Below, in pieces: positions 32,753-45,718 of a DNA stretch of 64,000 bases. The stretch is from contig CAIIXF020000568.1 of NCBI GenBank assembly GCA_903813345.2, positions 62,001 to 126,000 of the forward strand, in the 5' to 3' direction. Numbering within the stretch: the stretch's first letter is position 1; each line of letters starts with the position of its first letter. The notes beneath the pieces are model-generated. The model made no database searches and was not told the DNA's origin. It saw only the letters and a list, made by a program, of their open reading frames with translations. Source of the stretch: Owenia fusiformis. Taxonomy: Eukaryota; Annelida; Polychaeta; Sabellida; Oweniidae. The position numbers and the translations under genes were made by a program.

Positions 32753-33285
32753 TTTGAATACTTGTACATTGTACATTGTTTGAAATATGCATAGACAGTA
32801 AATACAACCTGTGTTATCAGAATAGCTTGTGTACCTCAAAAAGTGTTCCACAAACAGAGGTGTTTCACTCCTGTGTTTGAAATGCTAGGGTTATTCCAAA
32901 CAAAAACAATTTAAACATAACCTACAAACATCGCTATTTTGAAACATTCAATTTGAAAATTTCTATATAATGGACTACTACGAGAAATGTTACAATTTGA
33001 AATATTTCAAAAACATGCTCCATGATTTTTTAACCATAAGTATAATATTGAAATGTGTGTAGGTCATTATTGAAGATAGATTTAGAACAATTGATGTTTG
33101 ATTTTTGTAGTGATGTATTGACTAAGTACTAGTACACATGCTCTTTGTTAAAGTAATATAATTTATGATTTAATTTATGACCTTTATATAATTATTACCA
33201 TTGCCCATTTTAATTTACTTTATAATTTTCTGTTTATTTAGAAATTATCTCATGCAGCCTTGTTAAATTATTTTTATGTGCTGCA

Positions 33286-33291
33286 AATAAA
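33286..33291 (+). promoter_or_regulatory. Candidate poly(A) signal of gene B
   Basis: AATAAA in CTGCAAATAAATGTATGG, about 535 bases after the stop codon. The sequence between is AT-rich and non-coding, as expected of a 3' UTR. Confidence 0.55.
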
Positions 33292-33699
33292 TGTATGGCT
33301 TATCCTAATCTACAGTATATGATGCTGTAAAAATACATATATATAAGGGTTACTGGGAAGTAATGTCCTTGATATCACTTGATTCTCTTGTAAGAACATA
33401 CTCAACTAACCATCTATGATTACTGTAATTAATCCTCTATTGTAATTTAAACTACCTAGAATTCCTATGGCGATTGGTAGTAGATATTTTGTGTATTTTT
33501 TGTTTATGAAGGAAATAAATAATATGTTAAAAAAACAAAAAAAAACATACTCAATAAAGTGTTATCTTCCTAGACGTGGTTTCATTTTCCTTCTCTATGA
33601 TGAAATATTGTCAACTTCACATTTTTTTGCACTTGTCTGGCATCTTGAAATGTGTAGGAAATATGAGTTCTTTTACTGACCATGATAAGGATGGGTTCA

Positions 33700-34085
33700 G
33701 CTGTATGCTCCCAGCCCATATAGGGTCAATTGCAAGAGATATTCTGTTGCAACCTTGGCCATGTTAAAAAAGTCTGGTGCAACCGTGGTACATTGTAATA
33801 TATTTTCTGATACAACCGTGAGAATTACTTATTATTACTTATATAATCCCGGGTAATCTTTATCTATTTCTTGGGATCACATGGTATAAACCCAACTAGT
33901 GTTCAACTGAATATTGTCACATACAATACATACAAACAATATACTAAACATCCTACGGTTGTACTGGAAAATATGTTACAATGTACCACGGTTGCGCCAG
34001 ACCTTTTAAACATGGCCACGGTTGCTACAGAATATCTCTTGCAATTGACCCTACCTCTCCCAGCCTCAACGGTTGCAGGATGGAT
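33700..34085. repeat. Inverted repeat with GCAACCGTGG arms
   Basis: 33706-33822 and about 33957-34067 are inverted copies sharing GGTCAATTGCAAGAGATATT, GGCCATGTTTAAAA-like and CAACCGTGGTACATTGTAA blocks, with about 135 bases between. Probably a small foldback element. The open frames on both strands here merely reflect the palindrome. Confidence 0.75.
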
Positions 34086-34586
34086 ACAGCAATATTCATT
34101 CTGCTCTCTAGATACACTCTCCTGCACCTGCACTATATGTACTAAGAACCTTAGTAGGTATTTAATACTAGTGCATTGTACTCTAAACCTTGAAAATGAG
34201 CATTCAAGATATTTTTCTGGTAAATTATTGGACAAATAGGTTAATGCTAATTTTTGTTGGATGATTGAATTGAAGAATGCCAAATGTTATGTACAGAGTG
34301 TTTCGTAATGACTGTCTCGATCAACTCCAAATCCCACATGTAGATGGTATATTCCCATATGTTGTATTATATTAAATGAAAGTCTATCCAATTCTGGACT
34401 TTTTATAAAAATTCTGAATAAGCTCAACAGATTTTATCACTTGTTACGTATCTCCACTTAAAGTACCAATTTGACCTTCAGCATACAATTTAAGCACCAA
34501 ATAAAAGTTATGTACAAACATTTCTGGATGCTGAGATAACAATGGTATTTGAACAAAAAGTTTGTTTAAGCTTGTAGTTAGAAGTT
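34086..34586. other. Spacer between gene B and the satellite
   Basis: Non-coding. The satellite starts abruptly at about 34587 (AGTCCTTGGTAGAGCAAATG). Confidence 0.4.
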
Positions 34587-37500
34587 AGTCCTTGGTAGAG
34601 CAAATGCAACTATATATATTTTAACATCTCTCAAACTAACAACTGGACCGAAAATTGACATTTCGTCTAGAGGGCAATGTAAATTAGAGCTTTACGGCAA
34701 ATTAGATATTCAATATCTCTCAAATAGAATGACTAATCAACAAGTGCTTGGTAGACCAAATGTAAAAATATATCCTCAAAGTTCTCACTAATTAGCAAAT
34801 AACATGCTGCTACCAGCGCTACGTACCACTGGTCCGAAAATTGACATTTCGTCTAGAGGGCAATGTAAATCAGAGCTTTACGGCAAATTAGATATTCAAT
34901 ATCTCTCAAATAGAATGACTAATCAACAAGTGCTTGGTAGAGCAAATGTAAAAATATATCCTCAAAGTTCTCACTAATTAGCAAATAACATGCTGCTACC
35001 AGCGCTACGTACGACTGGTCCGAAAATTGACATTTCGCCTAGAGCGCAAACTGTATCAGAGATGTAAGACAAATTATATATAAAATATTTCACGACCAGA
35101 TACACCAGTGATTTAATCCCTTCTAGAAAAAACGTAGAAACATATACTGAAACGTCTTACAAATCAGCAAAGGACTAGCTAGTACCAGCGTGACGTAGGA
35201 CTGATCAGAAAATTGACGTAACGATAAGAGCAAACTGTTAATCAGAGATTTGTGACAAATTATATGTAGATACTCAATATCTCACGAATAGAATGACCAT
35301 ACAACAAGTCTCTGGTAGAGCAAATGCAAAAACGTTGCTCAAATAAGCAAACATCATGCTCTTACCAAAGACCGGTCCGAAAATTGACATTTCGTCTAGA
35401 GCGCAAAGTAAATTAAAGCTTTGCGACAAATCCTACAAATTAGATACTCTATATCTCACGAATAAACTGACCAATAAACAATTCCTTGGTAGGGCAAATG
35501 TGAAAATGCATCCTTGAACATCTCACTAATCAGCAAATATTCTGCTTCTACCAGCTTTACGTACGACTGGTCCGAAAATTGACATTTCTTCTAGAGCGCA
35601 AACTGCATCAGAGATTGAAGACAAATTAGATATAAAATATATCACGGATGGGAACACCAGTCATTAAATCTTTTGAAGAGCAACATATACTGAAACGTCT
35701 CTCAAATCTGCAAAGGAAGAGATAGTACCAGCATAAAGAACGACTGGTCAGAAATCAAAGCTTTATGACAAATAAGATACTCAATATCTCACGAATAGAA
35801 TGACCACTCAACCAGTCCTTGGTAGAGCAAATGCAAAAATATATAGTTTAACGTCTCTCCAACTAACAACCCACAAGCTGCTACCAGCGTTAAGTACGAC
35901 ATGTCAGAAAATTGACATTTCGTCTAGAGCGTAATGTAAATCAAAGCTTAATGACAAATAAGATACTCAATATCTCACGAATAGAATGACCACTCAACAA
36001 GTCCTTGGAAGAGCAAATGCAAAAATATATAGTAGCCCGGACAGAATTGTTCAATGGTCACTTTTTCTTTAATAACTTTTTTAATTTTCTGTATTATCAA
36101 AATCTGATCACATATTTGAAAACTAGAGTAAAATTCTGACATACAAAAAAAATATTTAATGAACATCTCTTAATTTATTGATATTTTAGGCATTCATAGT
36201 ATGAGTGACGCAAATACATAATTCATTATTTTACCTCATATTTGTTCAAAATGGCGACATATTTTGGGAATTTGAATGTTCAGTTGAAAGTTGATATTTA
36301 AAGATTGTCATTGGACTAAAGGGCCATGCTGCCACAGTTACAATCCTGATGTCATGCAGCAACTGACCATTTATCAAAAACAAGAAGTTAACTCCCTCCA
36401 AGGGTATTATGATATCAACTCTATTGAAATGTTAGGAGTTGTGTTCAAGAGGATGTGAAAAGGTGGCGCCCCAATGTGCGAGTTGTGTAGAGAGTAGGTC
36501 CTCAATCTTTTCAAGAGCTCCAAACAGCCATCTCAGAGGCTATTTAAAAGCTGAAGAACAATTCACATGCATGCCAAGGATGGGTTTGAAGGCATGTGAT
36601 TGGGAAAGACATTACAAACTGTGGCAGTATGACCCTATACGTAGTTGCACAGGTTAACAAACTAGTAGGTTGCTAATCCACTACGAGTAACAATGGAATG
36701 CCCAACATAAGACCTGTGACCTTACCAATATACTGTACATACAATGTACAAACCTTTTTCTTAAGTATTGGTATACATACAAGTCAATTTAAAACAAAAG
36801 GTTATAAATGCAGTCATTACCTCATACCAAGGCAGCAGCCTACATGATTTCGTAGGCCTATGATATTTCTTAAATATTAACTTTCAACTGAACATTCAAA
36901 CCACAAAACATGCCGCCATTTTTGAAAAATATGAGTCAAAATGGTGAATTATGTATTTGCGTCACTCATACTATGAACGTCTATAATATCAATAAATTAA
37001 GAGATGTTCCTTAAAAAAAAATTTCTTTGTCCATTGAACAATTCTGTCCGGGCTACTATTTTAACGCCTCTCCAACTTATACCCCACATGCTGCCGCCAG
37101 CGTGACGTAAGACTGGTCCGACATTTCGTCTAGATCGCAAGCTGTATCAGCGATTTAAGCCAAATTACATATAAAATATTTCACGACCAGAAACACCAGT
37201 CATTAAATCCTTCGTAGAGAAAATGTAGAAACATAAACTGAAACGTCTCACAAATCAGCTGAGGACTAGCTAGTGCCAGCGTGACGTACGACTGGTCAGA
37301 AAATTGGCATTTCGTCTAGAGCGAAATGTAAATAGATCCTACAAATTAGATACTCTATATCTCATGAATAGATTGACCAATCAAGTCCTTGGTAGGGAAA
37401 ATGTAAAATTGTATCCTCAATTATCTAACTAATTAGCAAATACCCTGCTGCCACCAGCGTTACGTACGACTGGTCCGAAAATTGACATTTCGTCTAGGCC

Positions 37501-39764
37501 AAACTTCATCAGAGATTTAAGACGAATTAGATATGAAATATATCACGAAGGGAAAACACTAGTCATTAAATATATTCAATAGCATACTTCAACATATACT
37601 TTTAAAAGCGTCTCACAAAATAACAAAGGACTGGCTAGTAGCAGTGTGACGTACGACTGGTCCGAAAATTGACAGTTCTTTTAGAGCGCAAACTGCATCA
37701 GCAATTTAAGACAAATTAGATATAAAATATTTCACGAACGGAAACACAAGTCATTCAATCTTTCATAAAGCAAACGGAGAAACATATTCTGAAACGTCTC
37801 TCAAATCAGCAAAGGACGAACTACCGTAGTACCAGCGTAAAGTACGACTTGTCAGAAAATTGACATTTCGTCTAAAGCGCAATGTAAATCAAAGCTTTAT
37901 GACAAATAAGATACTAAATATCTCACGAATACAACGAACACTCAACAATTCCTTGGTAGAACAAATGCAAAAATATATACTTTAACGTCTCCCAAACTAA
38001 CAAATTACATGCTGCTACCAGCGTAACGTAAGACTGGTCCGAAAATTGACATTTTGTCTAGAGCACAATGTAAATCAGAGCTTTACGAAAAATTAAATAT
38101 TCCATATCTCTGGAATAGAATGAATAATCAACAAGTCCGTGGTAGAGCAAATGTAAAAATGTATCCTCTAAAATCTCATTAATTAGCAAATAGCATGCTG
38201 CCACCAACGTTACGTACGACTGGTTCGAAAATTGACATTTCGTCTAGATCTCAAACTGTATCAGCGTTTTAAGACAAATTAGATATAAAATATTTCATTG
38301 AAGAGAAATAAGATATAAAATATATCACAAGTCATTTGTGGTGCATATGTAAAATATAAACTTTAACGTCTCTCAAACTAACAACCCACATGCTGCTACC
38401 AGCATGGCGTAAGACTGGTCCAAAAATTGACATTTCGTCTAGAACGAAATGACGCTTGATGACAAATAAGATACTCATAATCTCACGAATAGAATGACCA
38501 TACAACAAGTCCTTGGTAGAGCAAATGAAAAAATTATATAATTAAACGTTGCTCAAATAATCCTACCAGCGTGACGTAAGATCGGTCCGAAAATTGACAT
38601 TTCGTCTAAAGCGCAATGTAAATAGGAGCTTTGCAACAAATCCTACAAATTAGATACTCTATATCTCATGAATAGAATGACCAATCAACAAGTTCTTGGT
38701 AGGGGGCCAATGTAAAATTGCAATTTCAAATATCTCACTAATTAGCAAATACCCTGCTGCCATCAGCGTTACGTACGATTGGTCCGAAAATTGACATTTC
38801 TTCCATAGCGCAAACTGCATGAGAGATTGAAGACAAATTAGATATAAAATATATCACGAAGGGGAACATAATTCATTCAATCCATTGATGAGCTTACTTC
38901 ATAAGAAATACTTAAACGTCTCTTAATATAGATAAGGACTACCTAGTAGCAGTGTGACGTACGATTGATCCGAAAATTGGTAGCGATTTCAGACAAATTA
39001 GATTTAAAATATTTCACGAACGGAAAGTAAAACACAGGTCATTCAATCATTCGTAGAGCAAACGGGAAAACATATTCTGAAACGTCTCTTAAATCACTTA
39101 AGGACTAGTACCAGAGTAAAGTACGACTGGTCAGAAAATTGACATTTCCTCTAAATCGCAATGTTAATCAAAGCTTTATGACAAATAAGATACTCAATAT
39201 CTCACGAATACAACGACCACTGAACAATTCCTTGGTAGAGCAAATGCAAAAATATATACTTTACACGTCTCTCAAACTAACAAATTACACGTTGCTACCA
39301 ACGTGGCGTAAAAGTGGTCCGAAAATTGACATTTTGTCTAGAGCACAATTTAAATCAGAGATTTACGACAAATTAAATATTCCATATCTCTCGAATAGAA
39401 TGACTAATCAACAAGTCCTTGGTAGGGCAAATGTAAAAATGTATCCTCCAAAATCGCATTAATTAGCAAATAGCATGCTGCCACCAACGTTACATACGAC
39501 TGGTCCAAAATTGAATTTTCGTCTAGATCGCAAACTGTATCAGCATGTAAATTAGATATAAAATATTTCACGACCAGAAACACCAGTCATTATAATTCGA
39601 AGAGAAAACGTAGAAAAATATACTGAAACGTCTCAAAAATCAACAAAGGACAAGCTAGTACCAGCGTAAAGAACAACTGGTCAGAAAATTGAAATTTCGT
39701 CCAGAGCGGAATGTAAATCAGAGCTTTCTTACAAATTAGATACTCATAATCTCACGAATAGAAT
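34587..39764 (-). repeat. Satellite, diverged monomers of about 186 bp (first orientation)
   Basis: Repeated landmarks are GACTGGTCCGAAAATTGACA, TTCGTCTAGAGCGCAA, GACAAATTAGATACTC, ATCTCACGAATAGAATGACC and AAGTCCTTGGTAGAGCAAAT, at spacings of about 185-190 bp. Monomers differ by substitutions and small deletions. Two neighbours (about 34650-34836 and 34838-35024) are nearly identical. An inverted-repeat element interrupts at 36032-37056. The strand is given relative to the 39.8-50 kb core. Confidence 0.9.
36032..37056. mobile_element. Long-TIR element in the satellite, TA target
   Basis: Inverted ends start GTAGCCCGGACAGAATTGTT and continue, with breaks, for about 180-270 bases, including AGTATGAGTGACGCAAATAC and CTTTCAACTGAACATTCAAA blocks in the two arms. 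Both ends abut TA (36030-36031 and 37057-37058). The surrounding satellite reads ATATATA|TTTTAACG once the element is removed. The middle (about 36400-36660) has a short open frame but no recognisable transposase. Confidence 0.85.
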
Positions 39765-42700
39765 GACCAGCTGTACATCGCACTGGTAGCAGCGACTAGT
39801 TTGATATATTGTGAGACGTTTATGTATATATTTTTACGTTTGCCAAAGGAGGAATGTATCGATTGACTTCTCTGTTAGGGGGATATATACGGGGATATAT
39901 AATATCCAATTCGTCTTAAATCGCTTATGCAAATCATGCACTCTTGACGAAATGTAATTTTCCGACCAGTCGTACGTCACACTGGAACATGCCAGTCCTT
40001 TGCAATTTTGGGAGACGTTTAAGTATATAATTCGGAGTATGCTCTTGAATGGATTTAATGAATGATGTTCCCGTTCGTGATATATTTTATATTTAATTCG
40101 TCTTAAATCTATGATGCAGTTTGTGCTCTGGAGGAAATGTCAATTTTCGGACCAGTCGTACGTCACGCTGGTGGCAGCATGATATTTGTTATTTAGTGAG
40201 ATGTTTCAGGATACATTTTTACATTTGCCCTACCGAGAACTTGTTGATTGGTCATTCTATTCGTGAGATATTGAGTATCTAATTTGTCATACAAGTCTGA
40301 TTTACTTTGGGCTATGTACGGAATGTCAATTTTCGGACCAGCTGTACATCGCACTGGTAGCAGCGACTAGTTTGATATATTGTGAGAGGTTTATGTATAT
40401 ATTTTTACGTTTGCCAAAGGAGGGATGTATCGATTGACTTCTCTGTTAGGGGGATATATAATATCCAATTCGTCTTAAATCGCTTATGCAATTTGCGATC
40501 TTGACGAAATGTCAATTTTCCGACCAGTCGTACGTCACACTGGTACATGCCAGTCCTTTGCAATTTTGTGAGACGTTAAAGTATATATTTTGGAGTATGC
40601 TCTTAAATGGATTTAATGAATGATGTTCCCGTTCGTGATATATTTTATATCTAATTCGTATTAAATCTATGATGCAGTTTGTGCTCTGGAGGAAATGTCA
40701 ATTTTCGGACCAGTCGTACGTAACGCTGGTGGTAGCATGATATTTGTTATTTAGTGAGATATTTCAGGATACATTTTTACATTTGCCCTACCGAGAACTT
40801 GTTGATTGGTCATTCTATTCGTGAGATATTGAGTATCTAATTTGTCATGCAAGTCTGATTTACTTTGGGCTATGTACGGAATGTCAATTTTCGGACCAGC
40901 TGTACATCGCACTGGTAGCAGCGACTGGTTTGATATATTGTGAGACGTTTATGTATATAGTTTTACGTTTGCCAAAGGAGGGATGTATCGAATGACTTCT
41001 CTGTTAGGGGGATATATAATATCCAATTCGTCTTAAATCGCTTATGCAATTTGCGCTCTTGACGAATTGTTAATTTTAAGACCAGTCGTACGTAACACTG
41101 GTACATGCAAATCCTTTGCAATTTTGTGACAGGTTTAAGTATATATTTTGGAGTATGCTCTTGAATGGATTTAATGAATGATGTTCCCGTTCGTGATATA
41201 TTTTATATCTAATTCGTCTTAAATCTATGATGCAGTTTGTGCTCTGGAGGAAATGTCAATATTCGGACCAGTCGTACGTAACGCTGGTGGCAGCATGATA
41301 TTTGTTATTTAGTGAGATGTTTCAGGATACATTTCTACATTTGACCTACCGAGGAGTTGTTGATTGGTCATTCTATTCGTGAGATATTGAGTATCAAGTT
41401 TGTCATACAAGTCTGATTTACTTTGGGCTATGTACGGAATGTCAATTTTCGGACCAACTGTACATCGCTCTGGTAACAGCGACTAGTTTAATATATTGTT
41501 AGACGTTTATGTATATATTTTTACGATTGCCAAAGGAGGGATGTATCGATTGACTTCTCTGTTAGGGGGATATATAATATCCAATTCGTCTTAAATCACT
41601 TATGCAATTTGCGCTCTTGACGAAATGTCAATTTTCCGACCAGTCGTACGTCACACTGTTACATGCCAGTCCTTTGCAATTTTGTGAGACGTTTAAGTAT
41701 ATATTTTGTAGTATGCTCTTGAATGGATTTATTGAATGATATTCCCGTTCGTGATATATTTTATATCTAATTCGTCTTAAATCTATGATGCAGTTTGTGC
41801 TCTGGAGGAAATGTCAATTTTTTGGACCAGTCGTACGTAACGCTGGTGGCACCATGATATTTGTTATTAAGTGAGATTTTTCATGATACATTTTTACATT
41901 TGGCCTACCGTGGACTTGTTGATTGGTCATTCTATTCGTGAGATATTGAGTATCTAATTTGTCATACAAGTCTGATTTACTTTGGGCTATGTACGGAATG
42001 TCAATTTTCGGACCAGCTGTACATGGCACTGGTAGCAGCGACTAGTTTGATATATTGTGAAACGTTTATGTATATATTTTTACGTTTGCCAAAGAAGGGA
42101 TGTATCGATTGACTTCTCTGTTAGGGGGATATATAATATCCAATTCGTCTTAAATCGCTTATGCAATTTGCTCTCTTGACGAAATGTCAATTTTCCGACC
42201 AGTAGTACGTCACACTGGTACATGCCAGTCCTTTGCAATTTTGTGAGACGTTTAAGTATATATTTTGGAGTATGTTCTTGAATGAATTTAATGAATGATG
42301 TTCCCGTTCGTGATATATTTTATATCTAATTCGTCTTAAATCTATGATGCAGTTTGTGCTCTGGAGGAAATGTCAATTTTCACACCAGTCGTACGTAACG
42401 CTGTTGGCAGCATGATATTTGTTATTTAGGGATATGTTTCAGGATACATTTTTACATTTGCCCTACAGAGGACTTGTTGATTGGTCATTCTATACGTGAG
42501 ATATTGAGTATCTAATTTGTCATACAAGTCCGATTTACTTTGGGCTATGTACGGAATGTCAATTTTTGGACCAGCTGTACATCGCACTGGTAGCAGCGAC
42601 TAGTTTGATATATTGTGAGACGTTTTTGTATATATTTTTACGTTTGCCAAAGGAGGGATGTATCGATTGACTTCTCTGTTAGGGGGATATATAATATCCA

Positions 42701-44206
42701 ATTCGTCTTAAATCGCTTATGCAATTTGCGCTCTTGACGAAATGTCAATTTTCCGACCAGTCCTATGTCACACTGGTACATGCCAGTCGTTTGCAATTTT
42801 GTGAGACGTTTAAGTATATATTTTGGAGTATGCTCTTGAATGGATTTAATGAATGATGTTCACGTTCATGATATATTTCATATCTAATTCGTCTTAAATC
42901 TATGATGCAGTTTGTGCTCTGGAGGAAATGTCAATTTTCGGACCAGTCGTACGTAATGCTTGTGGCAGCATGGTATTTGTTATTTAGTGAGATGTTTCAG
43001 GATACAATTTTACATTTGCTCTACCGAGAACTTGTTGATTGGTCATTCTAAACGTGAGATATTGAGTATCTAATTTAATTTTCGGACCAGCTGTACATCG
43101 CACTGGTAGCAGCGACAAGTTTGATATATTGTGAGACGTTTATGTATACATTTTTACGTTTACCAAAGGAGGTATGTATCGATTGAATTCTCTGTTAGGG
43201 GGATATATAATATCCAATTCGTCTAAAATCGCTTATGCAATTTGCGCTCTTGACGAAATGTCAATTTTCCGACCAGTCGTACGTCACACTGGTACATGCC
43301 AGTCGTTTGCAATTTTGTGAGACGTTTATGTATATATTTTGGAGTATGCTCTTGAATGGATTTAATGAATGATGTTCACGTTCATGAAACACTTTATATC
43401 TAATTCGTCTTAAATCTATGATGCAGTTTGTGCTCTGGAGGAAATGTCAATTTTTGGACCAGTCGTACGTAATGCTTGTGGCAGCATGGTATTTGTTGTT
43501 TAGTGAGATGTTTCAGGATACAATTTTACATTTGCTCTACCGAGAACTTGTTGATTGGTCATTCTATACGTGAGATATTGAGTATCTAATTTGTCATACA
43601 AGTCCGATTTACTTTGGGCTATGTACGGAATGTCAATTTTCGGACCAGCTGTACATCGCACTGGTAGCAGCGACAAGTTTGATATATTGTGAGACGTTTA
43701 TGTATATATTTTTACGTTTGCCAAAGGAGGGATGTATCGATTGAATTCTCTGTTAGGGGGATATATAATATCCAATTCGTCTAAAATCGCTTATGCAATT
43801 TGCTCTCTTGACGAAATGTCAATTTTCCGACCAGTCGTACGTCACACTGGTACATGCCAGTCCTTTGCAATTTTGTGAGACGTTTAAGTACATATTTTTG
43901 AGTATGCTCTTGAATGGATTTAATGAATGATGTTCCCGTTCGTGATATATTTTATATCTAATTCGTATTAAATCTATGATGCAGTTTGTGCTCTGGAGGA
44001 AATGTCAATTTTCGGACCATTCGTACGTAACGCTGGTGGCAGCATGATATTTGTTATTTGGTGAGATGTTTCAGGATACATTTTTACATTTGCCCTACCG
44101 AGGACTTGTTGATTGGTCATACTATTCGTGCGATATTGAGTATCTAAATTGTCATACAAGTCTGATTTACTTTGGGCTATGTACGGAATGTCAATTTTCG
44201 GACCAG

Positions 44207-45718
44207 CTGTACATCGCACTGGTAGCAGCGACTAGTTCGATATATTGTGAGACGTTTATGTATATATTTTTACGTTTGCCAAAGGAGGGATGTATCGATT
44301 GACTTCTCTGTTATGGGGATATATAATATCCAATTCGTCTTAAATCGCTTATGCAATTTGCGCTCTTGACGAAATGTCAATTTTCCGACCAGTCGTACGT
44401 CACACTAGTACATGCCAGTCCTTTACAATTTTGTGAGACGTTTAAGTATATATTTTGGAGTATGCTCTTGTATGGATTTAATGAATGATGACGCCAATGT
44501 ACCGATTGACTTCTCTGTTAGGGGGATATATAATATCCAATTCGTCTTAAATCGCTTATGCAAATTGCGCTCTTGACGAAATGTCAATTTTCCGACGTCA
44601 CACTGGTACATGCCAGTCCTTTGCAATTTTGTGAGACGTTTAAGTATATATTTTGGAGTATGCTCTTGAATGGATTTAATGAATGATGTTCCCGTTCGTG
44701 ATATATTTTATATGTAATTCGTCTTAAATCTATGATGCAGTTTGTGCTCTGGAGGAAATGTCAATTTTCGGACCAGTCGTGCGTAACGCTGGTGGCAGCA
44801 TGATATTTGTTATTTAGTGAGATGTTTCAAAATACATTTTTACATTTGCCCTACCGAGGACTTGTTGATTGGTCATACTATTCGTGCGATATTGAGTATC
44901 TAAATTGTCATACAAGTCTGATTTACTTTGGGCTATGTACGGAATGTCAATTTTCGGACCAGCTGTACATCGCACTGGTAGCAGCGACTAGTTCGATATA
45001 TTGTGAGACGTTTATGTATATATTTTTACGTTTGCCAAAGGAGGGATGTATCGATTGACTTCTCTGTTATGGGGATATATAATATCCAATTCGTCTTAAA
45101 TCGCTTATGCAATTTGCGCTCTTGACGAAATGTCAATTTTCCGACCAGTCGTACGTCACACTAGTACATGCCAGTCCTTTACAATTTTGTGAGACGTTTA
45201 AGTATATATTTTGGAGTATGCTCTTGTATGGATTTAATGAATGATGACGCCAATGTACCGATTGACTTCTCTGTTAGGGGGATATATAATATCCAATTCG
45301 TCTTAAATCGCTTATGCAAATTGCGCTCTTGACGAAATGTCAATTTTCCGACGTCACACTGGTACATGCCAGTCCTTTGCAATTTTGTGAGACGTTTAAG
45401 TATATATTTTGGAGTATGCTCTTGAATGGATTTAATGAATGATGTTCCCGTTCGTGATATATTTTATATGTAATTCGTCTTAAATCTATGATGCAGTTTG
45501 TGCTCTGGAGGAAATGTCAATTTTCGGACCAGTCGTGCGTAACGCTGGTGGCAGCATGATATTTGTTATTTAGTGAGATGTTTCAAAATACATTTTTACA
45601 TTTGCCCTACCGAGGACTTGTTGATTGGTCATTCTATTCGTGAGATATTGAGTATCTAATTTGTCATACAAGTCTGATTTACTTTGGGCTATGTACGGAA
45701 TGTCAATTTTCGGACCAG
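44207..45718 (+). repeat. 756-bp tandem duplication inside the satellite core
   Basis: 44207-44962 and 44963-45718 are nearly identical and have the unusual length 756 bp (558 plus about 198). Both carry the rare junction AATGATGACGCCAATGTACC and the later CCGACGTCACACTGG variant. This shows unequal exchange after an internal rearrangement. Confidence 0.9.

Noticed and set aside
36439-36657. Possible small Cys-containing gene inside the long-arm element
   Set aside because: It is only 72 codons, with no recognised domain and no splice or promoter context. At most a remnant of a transposon gene.
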